Shown here: positions 40,715 to 48,681 of the stretch, in pieces
Numbering within the stretch: position 1 is the first letter of the stretch
How the letters are laid out: each line of letters starts with the position of its first letter
DNA from: JBJXDT01 sp046153505
GTDB taxonomy: Bacteria; Pseudomonadota; Gammaproteobacteria; Burkholderiales; Methylophilaceae
Assembly (NCBI GenBank): GCA_046153505.1
Contig: JBJXDT010000090.1
Span: 1-48,681, forward strand
Direction: 5' to 3'
DNA: 48,681 nt
Position numbers and translations under genes: made by a program
Notes under the pieces: model-generated
The model's input: the letters and a program-made list of their open reading frames with translations, nothing else
The model's database searches: none
Told to the model about the DNA's origin: nothing

Positions 40715-40910
40715 TTTCGCTTCTTGGCAAACTGCCAAGCCAAAATATACTTTTTACGTTCAGCACAAAGGCTAACTCTCGCGCAACTAAATCATTTCTG
40801 CGTCCATATGACGCTTGAAGTAAAATCAAAACCAAACAACCAGCCCTAAAATAAATAGAATAACTGCAATGCTTTTTGGATTGGACTGTTATATGTCTGT
40901 TCTACGTTAT
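40715..40910. other. Intergenic junction of phoH and the minus-strand insert
   Basis: This stretch is AT-rich with no credible gene. A hairpin CTTGGCA-AAC-TGCCAAG at 40723-40739 has no T-run. GCGTC-CATAT-GACGC at 40800-40814 is a short inverted repeat. No IS ends or direct repeats are evident by eye. Confidence 0.4.
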
Positions 40911-41531
40911 TTACCTTTTAACAAACCGTGCATTAAATGCCACGCTCACTCTAACCTGCTCATTTTCATTCGGAAATACCCAATGCTTTAAATAGGATGG
41001 AAATAACAATAATGAACCCGCTTTAGGTTGCAAGCTGTACTTGCTGTTAAAACAAGAGGCGCCATCTACAGTAAGTGTACGTAAATTAGTGCGTGAATCT
41101 AAAAACTCTATACTGCCACTACGTGAGTTTTCATACTGAGGAACTTGAATATAATAACACCCAGACCATACCCAAGCTGGATGGTCATGCGGTGAGTTCA
41201 TGCCACCTTTATCAAGCATATTAATCCAGCCCTCTGCCTGCATTCCCCAAATGTTAAAATCAAAATTTGGTGAAACCGCCAATGTTGCTTGTCGAATTGC
41301 TTCTATGATTTCCTCTTGTAGTTTGCGGTAACACGATTCATTACGAATAAAAAAATCATCCTCTGAATGCCAACCATTAATATTGCTTCTAGATAAGCCT
41401 TCACTTTGTCTTCTTTGGCGATTCGCCTCTATTAACAATTCATCGTTTAAACCTTCGGCATTTGGCAATTCAAAGATGTTAAGTGGTGAAAAAAACAAAG
41501 GCTGAAGCCCAATATTTTTAATAGTTGGCAT
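40911..41531 (-). CDS. Putative 2-oxoglutarate-Fe(II) oxygenase (TIGR02466 type)
   Basis: This 206-residue protein matches the 2OG-FeII_Oxy_5/TIGR02466 family. The iron-binding pattern is visible: SPHDHPAWVWSGCYYIQVP near residue 120 (H-x-H/D motif and the small-YY strand) and LLLFPSYLKHWVFPNENEQVRVSVAFN near the end with the distal His and the Arg that binds 2-oxoglutarate (each read in parts). It is cytosolic. The substrate is unknown; phage and marine relatives are common. The chosen ATG drops a 21-residue extension beginning with TTG. It is the last gene of the insert between phoH and ybeY. Confidence 0.85.
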   Translation of the reverse strand: MPTIKNIGLQPLFFSPLNIFELPNAEGLNDELLIEANRQRRQSEGLSRSNINGWHSEDDFFIRNESCYRKLQEEIIEAIRQATLAVSPNFDFNIWGMQAEGWINMLDKGGMNSPHDHPAWVWSGCYYIQVPQYENSRSGSIEFLDSRTNLRTLTVDGASCFNSKYSLQPKAGSLLLFPSYLKHWVFPNENEQVRVSVAFNARFVKR

Positions 41532-41611
41532 TGAATACTCAAATGAACAAAGTGTCATGATTATGATTGTTATAAATGAAAATTTAATGAACAATCAATT
41601 AAAAAGGGGTC

Positions 41612-41926
41612 TTACACTTCAATCTTTAGCTTAACTTCCACCTTGTTTCCTACAAGAATTTTCTCTTTTTTTCGCACATCCTCTTTCACGGGCAACATGT
41701 AGGCTTTTAGTTCTGACGAGGGAAAAATAGAGGTTTCCCATGTGGTATTGCCTATCGTCACCAACACCCGCACGGCGCCCCAACCACGCCGTTTTTCGTG
41801 CATATTTTCATCAAAAAATTTGATTTCTTCCGATGCAACTTTTGGCAAAGTAATAAAGTGCCAAGCTGCCTTGCCGCCATGCCAGAGCCAGCATTCCGAG
41901 GTGAAAGTAAAACTTAAATCAATCAT
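41612..41926 (-). CDS. DUF1905 domain protein
   Basis: This 104-residue protein is a single DUF1905 domain. The family pattern is clear: WHGGKAAWHFITLP near residue 14, GWGAVRVLVTIGNTTWETSIFPS near 48 (two parts), and YMLPVKEDVRKKEKILVGNKVEV. Members are small beta-barrel-like cytosolic proteins of unknown function, sometimes fused to YdeI-type domains. It overlaps the lipoprotein gene by eight bases upstream. It is 80 bases from the oxygenase gene. Confidence 0.85.
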   Translation of the reverse strand: MIDLSFTFTSECWLWHGGKAAWHFITLPKVASEEIKFFDENMHEKRRGWGAVRVLVTIGNTTWETSIFPSSELKAYMLPVKEDVRKKEKILVGNKVEVKLKIEV

Positions 41927-42065
41927 GCTGTGTACTCAATTCGATTTTCCCATCCAATTTCAAATTGCGTGCATTCTCTTTCTTAGAGCATCCTGTTAAA
42001 TATAAGGACACCATCAATAAGATAATAAAAATATTAGTAAATAGAATGCGGTTTTTCTTCAACAT
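41919..42065 (-). CDS. Small lipoprotein
   Basis: This 48-residue protein has a lipoprotein signal peptide: positive start MLKKNR, a hydrophobic core, and lipobox LTGC with Cys26 as the lipidated residue. The mature chain is only about 23 residues and polar. An upstream ATG at 42104 would add 13 polar residues and is less likely. The end overlaps the DUF1905 gene by eight bases, in a different frame. Function is unknown. Confidence 0.6.
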   Translation of the reverse strand: MLKKNRILFTNIFIILLMVSLYLTGCSKKENARNLKLDGKIELSTQHD

Positions 42066-42110
42066 TGGTAAACCAACTTGGTTGTTATTTTGTAAGCATT
42101 GCATGATGAT

Positions 42111-42128
42111 TTGATTATATAATTAAAT
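42111..42128. promoter_or_regulatory. AT-rich divergent promoter zone before ybeY
   Basis: TTATATAAT within 42115-42123 gives a TATAAT-like -10 on each strand, near the ybeY ATG and the lipoprotein gene start. ybeY therefore may have gained its own promoter after the split from phoH. No good -35 is seen. Confidence 0.35.
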
Positions 42129-42137
42129 AATCACGCT

Positions 42138-42575
42138 ATGCCTAAATTAAAAATCGCCACCCAATACGCGTCTACACTGGCTAATTTGCCGACGCCAAAC
42201 CAATTGCGCAAATGGGCAAAAGCCGCGCTGCGAGTGGATACTGAGGTGACGATTCGCATTGTAGATGAAGAGGAAGGCCGCGCGCTTAATAGTCAATTTA
42301 GAGGTAAAGATTATGCGACGAATGTGCTCACTTTTCCTTTAAGTGAGGAACCACATTTAATGGGTGATATTGTATTATGTGCGCCGATAGTTGAAGTTGA
42401 GGCGAAGGCGCAAAATAAACCACTAGAATCGCATTATGCGCATTTAACTGTGCATGGAATACTACACTTGCATGGTTACGACCATCAAATTGATGAACAA
42501 GCAGGCTTAATGGAGTCTATTGAAGTGACAACCCTACTTCAATTAGGGTATCCTAACCCTTATCTCATTACATAG
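42138..42575 (+). CDS. ybeY: Endoribonuclease YbeY
   Basis: YbeY is a metal-dependent endoribonuclease acting in 16S rRNA 3'-end maturation and 70S quality control. The 145-residue protein carries the signature HGILHLHGYDH near residues 112-122, which supplies three zinc-binding His residues, and the upstream DYATNVLTFPLSE and GDIVLCAP strands. Length is typical (E. coli 155). It lies 11 bases before corC. Its usual neighbour phoH is 1.4 kb upstream, beyond the minus-strand insert. Confidence 0.95.
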   Translation: MPKLKIATQYASTLANLPTPNQLRKWAKAALRVDTEVTIRIVDEEEGRALNSQFRGKDYATNVLTFPLSEEPHLMGDIVLCAPIVEVEAKAQNKPLESHYAHLTVHGILHLHGYDHQIDEQAGLMESIEVTTLLQLGYPNPYLIT

Positions 42576-42586
42576 GGTGCCAACGC

Positions 42587-43468
42587 ATGGCTTCCGACCC
42601 GGATAAACCGAGTAACAAAACGAACAAAAACAATAGCAAGCCCAAGCTGTTAGAAAGATTAAGCAATTTTCTACTTCGCGAGCCTGAAGATCGCGAACAA
42701 CTTGTAGAGCTTCTGCACGGTGCTTTTGAAAATCATTTGATGGATGCTGACTCGCTCGCAATGATTGAAGGCGTTTTGCAAGTAAGCGAAATGCAAGTAC
42801 GCGACATCATGATTCCGCGCTCGCAAATGGATGTCATCGACATTACCGACTCGCCCGAAACTTTTATTCCACATGTCATCGAAACCGCTCACAGCCGCTT
42901 TCCTGTCATTGAAGACAATAAAAACGATGTGATTGGCATTTTGCTAGCCAAAGATTTGCTGCGTTATTATGCGGGTGAAGAGTTCGAAGTGCGCGATATG
43001 CTGCGCCCTGCTGTGTTTATCCCAGAATCCAAACGTTTGAATGTTTTGCTAAAAGAGTTTCGTAGTAATCGCAACCATATTGCCATTGTTGTAGATGAAT
43101 ACGGCGGAGTGGCAGGCATGGTGACGATTGAAGATGTGCTGGAACAAATCGTTGGTGATATCGAAGATGAGTATGATTACGACGAAGATGAAGATAACAT
43201 CATTAAAGATGCGCAAGGTCGCTTCCGCGTAAAAGCACTGACCGAAATTGGCGATTTTAACGTGGCTTTAGGTACCGATTTTAGTGATGAAGAGTTCTCG
43301 ACCATTGGCGGCCTAGTGGTAAACAAGTTTGGCCACTTGCCCAAGCGTAATGACCACACAACCATTGAAAATCTGAGCATTTCCGTGGTGCGTGCTGACA
43401 GTAGGCGCTTACATTCCATCCTGGTTGAAAAGCTTCCAGAAGAACCTTATCCGATTGAATCGACCTAA
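42587..43468 (+). CDS. corC: CBS-pair protein CorC (CorC_HlyC domain)
   Basis: This 293-residue soluble protein has two CBS domains (about residues 70-125 and 135-195), seen as MIPRSQMDVIDIT and VIGILLAKDLLRYYAG with a second pair ending GMVTIEDVLEQIVGDIEDE, followed by a CorC_HlyC FAD-like domain (about 208-285). It lacks the DUF21 membrane domain, as expected for CorC/YbeX, which is linked to magnesium/cobalt efflux and, more recently, ribosome metabolism. It forms the usual ybeY-corC pair; lnt comes later, after two intervening genes. Confidence 0.95.
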   Translation: MASDPDKPSNKTNKNNSKPKLLERLSNFLLREPEDREQLVELLHGAFENHLMDADSLAMIEGVLQVSEMQVRDIMIPRSQMDVIDITDSPETFIPHVIETAHSRFPVIEDNKNDVIGILLAKDLLRYYAGEEFEVRDMLRPAVFIPESKRLNVLLKEFRSNRNHIAIVVDEYGGVAGMVTIEDVLEQIVGDIEDEYDYDEDEDNIIKDAQGRFRVKALTEIGDFNVALGTDFSDEEFSTIGGLVVNKFGHLPKRNDHTTIENLSISVVRADSRRLHSILVEKLPEEPYPIEST

Positions 43469-43524
43469 ATACGGAACTAACTTAGTAAAACTGCGCTCTA
43501 TATTTCATCTTTCGGGGGAACGTG

Positions 43525-44028
43525 ATGAATACCAACTTTAAGTCTGCTTCAATGAATGTTTTGATTGCTATGACCACATTTTTGGCAAGTACTGCCTTTG
43601 CAGACGACGTCAAAGTGGTGCCATTAAAAGAAATGCCAGAGGCCAATGCTCAAGCCACTGGAGAGTTACCTTTAACCGAAAAAGCCTTTGTCGATGCCAT
43701 TAACAAATTTGATAAAGCAAAGATTGTGGAGCAGCTTGGCGAGCCAGCTAGCGCCGACGATGTGCGCTTGAAAGACACCGATAAAGTTGTCGCCTCAATT
43801 TGGCACTATCATTACATTAACACCGACGTAGATGGTACATACTACCAAACCACTGAGCTGGATTTTGTGGATGACAAAGTGGTACAAGTAGTGTTTTTGA
43901 ACAACGATGGTTCTGATGCAGAAAGTGGCCAAAAATACGATTTACAACAAGGTCAACCTGAGGCGATACCGCTACCAGCCTCACCAAGTAACGAGCCTGG
44001 CGATGGTGTTCCGCTTATCACGTACTAA
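43525..44028 (+). CDS. Secreted protein of unknown function
   Basis: I do not recognise this protein of about 167 residues by name. It has a signal peptide (to about residue 27, STAFA-D). The core (about residues 60-135) has VDAINKFDKAKIVEQLGEPASADDV, a WHYHYINTDVDG strand and a VDDKVVQVVFLNND ending, which is like the small secreted protein at 448 and recalls SmpA/OmlA-type folds. The C-terminal 30 residues are Pro/Ser-rich and probably disordered. GGGGGAA precedes ATG 43525; a GTG just before it is less likely. It is inserted between corC and lnt. Confidence 0.72.
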   Translation: MNTNFKSASMNVLIAMTTFLASTAFADDVKVVPLKEMPEANAQATGELPLTEKAFVDAINKFDKAKIVEQLGEPASADDVRLKDTDKVVASIWHYHYINTDVDGTYYQTTELDFVDDKVVQVVFLNNDGSDAESGQKYDLQQGQPEAIPLPASPSNEPGDGVPLITY

Positions 44029-44049
44029 ACAAGTTTGTTTTATCTAACA

Positions 44050-44077
44050 AAAAAGGGCGAGTTTAATCGCCCTTTTT
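44050..44077. terminator. Bidirectional terminator between the secreted gene and mscL
   Basis: AAAAAGGGCGA (44050-44060) pairs with TCGCCCTTTTT (44067-44077) around GTTTAA. A- and T-runs flank it, so both convergent genes can end here. Confidence 0.9.
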
Positions 44078-44092
44078 AATTGCTCACTTTAC

Positions 44093-44506
44093 TTATTTCT
44101 TTAGAGAATCTCTGATTTCACGCAGTAACACAACGTCTTCTGGTGTTGGTGCTGCTGGAGGTGGTGGTGCAGCTTTTTTCATTCTGTTCATCATTTTTAC
44201 CAATTGGAAAATAACAAAAGCCAGGATTAAAAAATTGATTGCAATCGTCAAAAAATTACCATAGGCCAATACTGAACCAGCTTTTTTTGCTGCGTCAAGG
44301 GGCAGGCCAGCTTCTTGCCCGCTCAAGGCGATATACATGTTTGAGAAATCAACATTACCGATGATTTTACCCACAACAGGCATAATAATATCGCCAACAA
44401 GTGAGTCCACAATCTTACCGAATGCGCCACCGATAATTACACCTACAGCCAAATCCATCACGTTGCCTTTAAGTGCAAACTCTTTAAACTCGTCCATCAT
44501 GCTCAT
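44093..44506 (-). CDS. mscL: Large-conductance mechanosensitive channel MscL
   Basis: MscL opens under membrane tension to release solutes during hypo-osmotic shock. The 137-residue protein has the N-terminal helix MDEFKEFALKGN, transmembrane helix 1 (VMDLAVGVIIGGAFGKIVDSL), a periplasmic loop, helix 2 (about residues 72-96) and the cytoplasmic bundle ending in EDVVLLREIRDSLK, as in E. coli. AAGGAGAG lies before the ATG at 44506. An extension to 44590 would add 28 unrelated residues. The gene interrupts the normal corC-lnt adjacency. Confidence 0.97.
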   Translation of the reverse strand: MSMMDEFKEFALKGNVMDLAVGVIIGGAFGKIVDSLVGDIIMPVVGKIIGNVDFSNMYIALSGQEAGLPLDAAKKAGSVLAYGNFLTIAINFLILAFVIFQLVKMMNRMKKAAPPPPAAPTPEDVVLLREIRDSLKK

Positions 44507-44555
44507 TACTTCTCTCCTTAAAATTAGTTTTAAACCTTTTATTGTTAATGCCCTA

Positions 44556-44587
44556 AGAATACTGACCCAACATCTATTTATTGTCAA
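44556..44587 (-). promoter_or_regulatory. Possible mscL promoter
   Basis: On the minus strand a perfect TTGACA (44587-44582) is followed 20 bases later by TATTCT (44561-44556). The spacer is long, so this is tentative. Confidence 0.3.
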
Positions 44588-44669
44588 CAATGCATTTTTA
44601 AAAAATTTTTGCGATGTTTAACTTATACTACGCACAAATATTAGGCTTTATCGAATTCAAATCATACTC

Positions 44670-46154
44670 ATGGCAAAACCAATATACACTAATATCATCG
44701 CGCTTGCGCTTGGCGCACTTGCTGTGTTGGGCTTCGCGCCATTCTATATTTTCCCTGCAACCATTATTTCTGTGGCCGCAATGTGCTATTTATGGCAAAA
44801 CTGCATATCGACAAGAGCCGCATGGATATTGGGTTTCAGCTATGGTCTTGGTTTATATTGTGTGGGTATTTATTGGATTTACATTGCGCTGCACACTTTT
44901 GGCGAAATGCCTTGGTGGTTTGCAGGTTTTTGCACATTTTGCCTGTGCGCGTTTATGGCGCTGTTTGTCGCGTTGGTCGGCTATTTTTCTAAGCATTTAG
45001 GCTTTGCGCTGATTTCTATTCCGGTTTTATGGGGCTTAAGCGACTGGGTGCGTAGCTGGATATTTACTGGCTTTCCTTGGCTTACTCTAGGCTACAGCCA
45101 AGTACCGCGCAGCCCATTAGCTGGATTTATGCCAATTGTAGGGGTTTACGGCGTTTCTGTGATGACCGTATTTTTGGCGGTGTTAATTACGGCTTGTTTC
45201 ACAAAACCACATAGCGTAATTTGGAAACGAAATGCGCTAGCAGCAATCACATTAACCCTTGTTGCTGGCGGCATCTTAAAAGTCGTCGAGTGGACAAGCC
45301 CAATTGGCAAGCCTTTTAGCGTGGCGCTCGTTCAAGGCAATATTGCACAAGACATTAAATGGTCGCCCGAAAGTGCGCAAGGCACGATTGAAACTTATCT
45401 AAGCTTAACCAAAGCAAGCCGCGCTCCGCTGATTATTCTGCCAGAAACCGCACTACCAGTGATTGCGAGCCAGCTCGACCCTAGCGTAAAAGATATCTTC
45501 AGTATGCACGCTAAGCAAAACAAGGGCGATATTTTGGTTGGCATGGTGGAATATAATGAGCAAACTGGCGAATATTTTAACAGCGCGCTCAATTTTGGTA
45601 GCGCACCAACACAAACTTACAGAAAAAATCATCTCGTGCCTTTTGGTGAGTTTATCCCACTAAAACAAGTGTTTGGCTGGATCTACCGCGACTGGCTAAA
45701 TATTCCACTTAGCGATTTAACACGTGGTGGCACTTCACAGCCGCCAATTAACCTTGGACAGGAAAAATTGGGTGTGAATATTTGCTATGAAGATGTGTTT
45801 GGCGAAGAAATCATCCAAAATGCCGCCAAAGCCACATTGCTAATCAACATTAGCAACGACGCTTGGTACGGCCATTCAATAGCAGCGTATCAGCACATGC
45901 AATTTTCGCAAGCACGCGCGTTAGAAACAGGGCGTTATATGCTGCGTGCCACAAACACCGGCGCCACAGCGGCAATCGACCAACATGGCGAGGTGCTTGC
46001 ACATGCGCCACATGACGTGAAAACTACGCTAGATGTGCGCGCGCAAAGCTACACAGGCACCACACCCTACGTGCGATGGGGCAATTGGCCGTTTATCCTC
46101 TTCAGCTTTGGCGCAATTGTGTTTGTTTTAAGGCGTAAAACATTGTCCTATTAA
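44670..46154 (+). CDS. lnt: Apolipoprotein N-acyltransferase
   Basis: Lnt adds the third acyl chain to the N-terminal cysteine of lipoproteins in the inner membrane. The 494-residue protein has about six N-terminal transmembrane helices (residues 8-200), then a nitrilase-type periplasmic domain, and one C-terminal helix. The catalytic triad is in place: Glu259 (ILPETALP), Lys319 (YRKNHLVPFGEF) and Cys372 (NICYEDVFGE). Together with lolB at 25592 it covers lipoprotein maturation and sorting. It is displaced from corC by a secreted-protein gene and mscL. Confidence 0.96.
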   Translation: MAKPIYTNIIALALGALAVLGFAPFYIFPATIISVAAMCYLWQNCISTRAAWILGFSYGLGLYCVGIYWIYIALHTFGEMPWWFAGFCTFCLCAFMALFVALVGYFSKHLGFALISIPVLWGLSDWVRSWIFTGFPWLTLGYSQVPRSPLAGFMPIVGVYGVSVMTVFLAVLITACFTKPHSVIWKRNALAAITLTLVAGGILKVVEWTSPIGKPFSVALVQGNIAQDIKWSPESAQGTIETYLSLTKASRAPLIILPETALPVIASQLDPSVKDIFSMHAKQNKGDILVGMVEYNEQTGEYFNSALNFGSAPTQTYRKNHLVPFGEFIPLKQVFGWIYRDWLNIPLSDLTRGGTSQPPINLGQEKLGVNICYEDVFGEEIIQNAAKATLLINISNDAWYGHSIAAYQHMQFSQARALETGRYMLRATNTGATAAIDQHGEVLAHAPHDVKTTLDVRAQSYTGTTPYVRWGNWPFILFSFGAIVFVLRRKTLSY

Positions 46155-46206
46155 GGCTAAGCAAAAAATAGTAAAATCGCTGTTTCGCAAACATAAAAAA
46201 CATAAA

Positions 46207-47145
46207 ATGTTAACGTTCCAACAAATCATATTAAATCTTCAAACGTATTGGGATAAACAAGGTTGTGCCCTACTCCAACCTTACGACATGGAAGTCGGTG
46301 CTGGCACATCTCATACTGCCACTTTTTTACGTGCCTTAGGCCCAGAGCCTTGGAAAGCCGCTTATGTGCAACCCAGCCGCCGTCCCAAAGATGGCCGTTA
46401 TGGTGAAAACCCCAATCGTTTGCAACATTACTATCAATACCAAGTAGTGTTAAAACCTGCGCCAGCCAATATACTTGAGCTTTACCTTGGTTCATTAGAA
46501 GCCCTTGGTTTCGACCTCAAACAAAATGATGTGCGCTTTGTAGAAGATGACTGGGAAAACCCAACGCTAGGCGCATGGGGCTTGGGCTGGGAAGTCTGGT
46601 TAAACGGCATGGAAGTCACGCAATTCACCTACTTTCAACAAGTTGGCGGTATTAACTGCAAACCTATCACAGGTGAAATTACTTACGGCTTAGAGCGTTT
46701 AGCCATGTATTTGCAGGGTGTAGATAGCGTGTACGATTTGGTGTATTCCAAAGGCAGCAACGGTGGGCGTGATTTAAGCTATGGTGATGTATTCAAACAA
46801 AATGAAGTAGAACAATCTACCTATAATTTTGAACATTCTGATGTTGAATTTTTATTTAGTGCGTTTACCGCGCATGAAAAGCAGGCGCAACATTTGATTG
46901 AAGCCAAGCTACCACTACCAGCCTATGAACAAGTACTAAAAGCTGCACACACCTTTAATTTATTGGATGCACGCGGTGCAATTAGCGTCACAGAACGCGC
47001 CAGTTATATGGGGCGAATTCGTAATCTAGCGCGCAATGTGGCCGCTGGCTATGTCGATAGCCGCGCCAGACTTGGCTTCCCGATGGCACCAAAAGAATGG
47101 GCTGACGAAGTGATGTTAGATTTAAGCAAGAAAGCTGCAGCATAA
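46207..47145 (+). CDS. glyQ: Glycyl-tRNA synthetase alpha subunit
   Basis: GlyQ is the catalytic class II subunit of the bacterial alpha2beta2 glycyl-tRNA synthetase. The 312-residue protein matches the family throughout: motif 2 and 3 regions include the TSHTATFLRALGPEPWKAAYVQPSRRPKDGRYGENPNRLQHYYQ stretch (read in parts), DVRFVEDDWENPTLGAWGLGWEVW and TYGLERLAMYLQGV. E. coli GlyQ has 303. glyS begins three bases after its stop, so the pair is co-translated. Confidence 0.97.
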   Translation: MLTFQQIILNLQTYWDKQGCALLQPYDMEVGAGTSHTATFLRALGPEPWKAAYVQPSRRPKDGRYGENPNRLQHYYQYQVVLKPAPANILELYLGSLEALGFDLKQNDVRFVEDDWENPTLGAWGLGWEVWLNGMEVTQFTYFQQVGGINCKPITGEITYGLERLAMYLQGVDSVYDLVYSKGSNGGRDLSYGDVFKQNEVEQSTYNFEHSDVEFLFSAFTAHEKQAQHLIEAKLPLPAYEQVLKAAHTFNLLDARGAISVTERASYMGRIRNLARNVAAGYVDSRARLGFPMAPKEWADEVMLDLSKKAAA

Positions 47146-47147
47146 GT

Positions 47148-48681
47148 ATGGAAAAGAATTCACATAATAAAAACTTATTGGTTGAATTGTTTGTAGAAGA
47201 ATTGCCGCCGAAAGCATTGAATAAGCTCGGCGAAGCGTTCTCAAGCGTATTGTTTGAAAGCTTAAAAGCGCAAGGCTTAACACTCGATAATGCAGCTGTT
47301 ACTGCTTTTGCTACGCCACGCCGATTAGCCGCACATATTAGTTATGTCATGGATAAAGCCACCGATAAACAAATAGCGCAAAAACTCATGCCTGCTAGTG
47401 TTGGTTTAGATGCCAATGGCAATGCCACGCCTGCCCTATTAAAACGCTTACAAGGTCTAGGTGCGGATGAATCTGCGGTTGCAAAGTTAAGAAAAGAAAA
47501 CGACGGTAAAGCCGACGTGTTATTTTTCGATGCCATGCAGACTGGGATTAATTTGCCAGAAGGCTTACAAAAAGCCTTAGATGAAGCATTGACTAAATTG
47601 CCGATTCCAAAAGTGATGACCTATCAACTGGCTGATGGCTGGAGCTCAGTTAATTTTGTGCGCCCTGCTCATGGATTGGTAGCGATGCATGGCAGTAGTA
47701 CATTGAATATTTCTGCACTTGGGCTTAATGCTAGCAACATTACCTATGGCCACCGCTTTGAAGCTAGCAACAAAAAAATCACATTAAATCATGCAGATAG
47801 CTATGCCGAACAATTGCTGAATGAAGGTGCAGTAATTGTCAGCTTCGCCGAGCGTAAAGCGGTAATTGCCCGCCAATTAACAGTTGCGGCAGCTAAAGAA
47901 AACTTAAAACCAATTGAAGATGCCGCGCTGTTAGATGAAGTGACAGCATTAGTAGAGCGCCCAAATGTGCTGCTTGGCCAATTTGAAACCGAGTTTTTAG
48001 AAGTGCCGCAAGAATGTTTGATTTTAACCATGAAGGCAAATCAAAAATACTTTCCACTTTTAGATGCCAGCGGCAAACTCACCAACAAATTTTTGATTGT
48101 TTCTAACATTTCACCTAAAGATCCAAGTGCAGTGATTGGCGGCAACGAACGTGTAGTGCGCCCGCGTTTGGCCGATGCTAAATTCTTCTTTGACCAAGAC
48201 CGTAAAAAAACGCTTGAAAGCCGCATTGCAGGCTTAGACAAAGTGGTTTACCACAATAAACTTGGTAGCCAAGGCGAGCGTACACAACGCGTGCGAGCCA
48301 TTGCCAAAGCTATTGGGCAGCAATTGGGTGGTGATAAATTGGCTGCTCAAGCAGACCAAGCCGCGATGTTAGCAAAAGCCGATTTGGTAACTGATATGGT
48401 AGGCGAATTCCCCGAATTACAAGGCATTATGGGGCGCTATTATGCGCAACATGAAAAACTAGACAACGACGTGGCTTTTGCGATTGAAGATCATTATAAA
48501 CCGCGCTTCGCGGGCGACGAGCTACCTCGTAACCAAGTCGGTGTTTGTGTTGCGCTAGCGGATAAACTCGAAACTTTGGTCGGCTTATTTAGCGTAGGAG
48601 AAAAACCGACTGGTGATAAAGACCCATTTGGTTTGCGAAGACATGCTTTAGGCATTATTCATATGTTAATTGCCAGCCCAG
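47148..48681 (+). CDS. glyS: Glycyl-tRNA synthetase beta subunit, N-terminal part
   Basis: This frame opens at ATG 47148, directly after glyQ, and stays open to the end of the window (511 codons), so it is cut off on its 3' side; the family is near 690 residues. It shows the GlyS opening LLVELFVEELPPKAL, followed by FATPRRLAAHI, TYGHRFEAS and LTMKANQKYFPL. These are features of the beta subunit that binds the tRNA. The C-terminal anticodon-binding part lies outside the window. Confidence 0.96.
   Translation, partial: MEKNSHNKNLLVELFVEELPPKALNKLGEAFSSVLFESLKAQGLTLDNAAVTAFATPRRLAAHISYVMDKATDKQIAQKLMPASVGLDANGNATPALLKRLQGLGADESAVAKLRKENDGKADVLFFDAMQTGINLPEGLQKALDEALTKLPIPKVMTYQLADGWSSVNFVRPAHGLVAMHGSSTLNISALGLNASNITYGHRFEASNKKITLNHADSYAEQLLNEGAVIVSFAERKAVIARQLTVAAAKENLKPIEDAALLDEVTALVERPNVLLGQFETEFLEVPQECLILTMKANQKYFPLLDASGKLTNKFLIVSNISPKDPSAVIGGNERVVRPRLADAKFFFDQDRKKTLESRIAGLDKVVYHNKLGSQGERTQRVRAIAKAIGQQLGGDKLAAQADQAAMLAKADLVTDMVGEFPELQGIMGRYYAQHEKLDNDVAFAIEDHYKPRFAGDELPRNQVGVCVALADKLETLVGLFSVGEKPTGDKDPFGLRRHALGIIHMLIASP

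Noticed and set aside
40723..40739. Hairpin CTTGGCA-AAC-TGCCAAG after phoH as terminator
   Set aside because: No T-run follows on either side, so intrinsic termination is not supported.
1..48681. Mobile elements, prophage genes, CRISPR arrays, integrases
   Set aside because: I looked for transposase motifs, terminal inverted repeats, regularly spaced repeats and phage structural genes and saw none. Essentially all of the window is explained by core genes.

Overview
The window looks like a stretch of core chromosome from an AT-rich betaproteobacterium. Gene families and gene order fit the Nitrosomonadales, most likely a Methylophilaceae member of the Methylotenera type. That placement is inferred from remembered gene order and low GC; no methylotrophy gene lies here to confirm it. 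I see no insertion sequence, phage gene, CRISPR array, rRNA or integrase. The only RNA gene is a tRNA-Gln.

Layout. 1-4955 (+): the tail of dnaJ, a small secreted protein, the creB-creC-creD envelope-stress system with a perfect cre-tag before creD, and an M23 peptidase. 4952-9653 (-): one probable seven-gene run, M16 protease pair, rsmD, coaD, ferredoxin, gloA and a small orphan. 9748-13347 (+): ftsY-ftsE-ftsX-rpoH, with a CIRCE (HrcA) operator before rpoH and an unusual rpoH start. 13412-15370 (-): a dynamin-like GTPase with its own promoter and palindrome. 15611-18853 (+): DUF971 protein, ubiE, ubiJ and ubiB for ubiquinone synthesis. 18850-23707 (-): a Gld-type ABC exporter set with DUF4340 and mutM. 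23876-30935 (+): TPR protein, lolB, ispE, tRNA-Gln, prs, rplY, pth, ychF and a small Cys protein. 31043-34088: a charged secreted protein, an SDR (+), a FemAB/GNAT-like protein and a secreted EF-hand protein (-). 34356-36401 (+): an OmpR/EnvZ-type pair. 36403-37818 (-): cysG. 37904-46154: an orphan, then miaB-phoH-ybeY-corC-lnt (+), split by a three-gene minus-strand insert at 40911-42065; a secreted protein and mscL also lie before lnt. 46207-end (+): glyQ and the start of glyS.

How the genes work together. Most units are housekeeping: membrane targeting and division (ftsYEX), heat-shock control (rpoH), quinone synthesis, lipoprotein sorting and acylation (lolB, lnt), translation (prs, rplY, pth, ychF, miaB, ybeY, glyQS), siroheme, CoA and DNA repair. 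No clearly new system is present. The best leads are regulatory: CIRCE plus a possible AUU start at rpoH, a nine-codon leader ORF overlapping ftsE, several -10 boxes placed for leaderless transcripts, and phased TTCAC boxes before creD. Among genes, the dynamin-like GTPase and the insert splitting phoH from ybeY deserve attention. No gene-free stretch exceeds 300 bases; the longest (15371-15610, 34089-34355, 40715-40910) are described in the entries.
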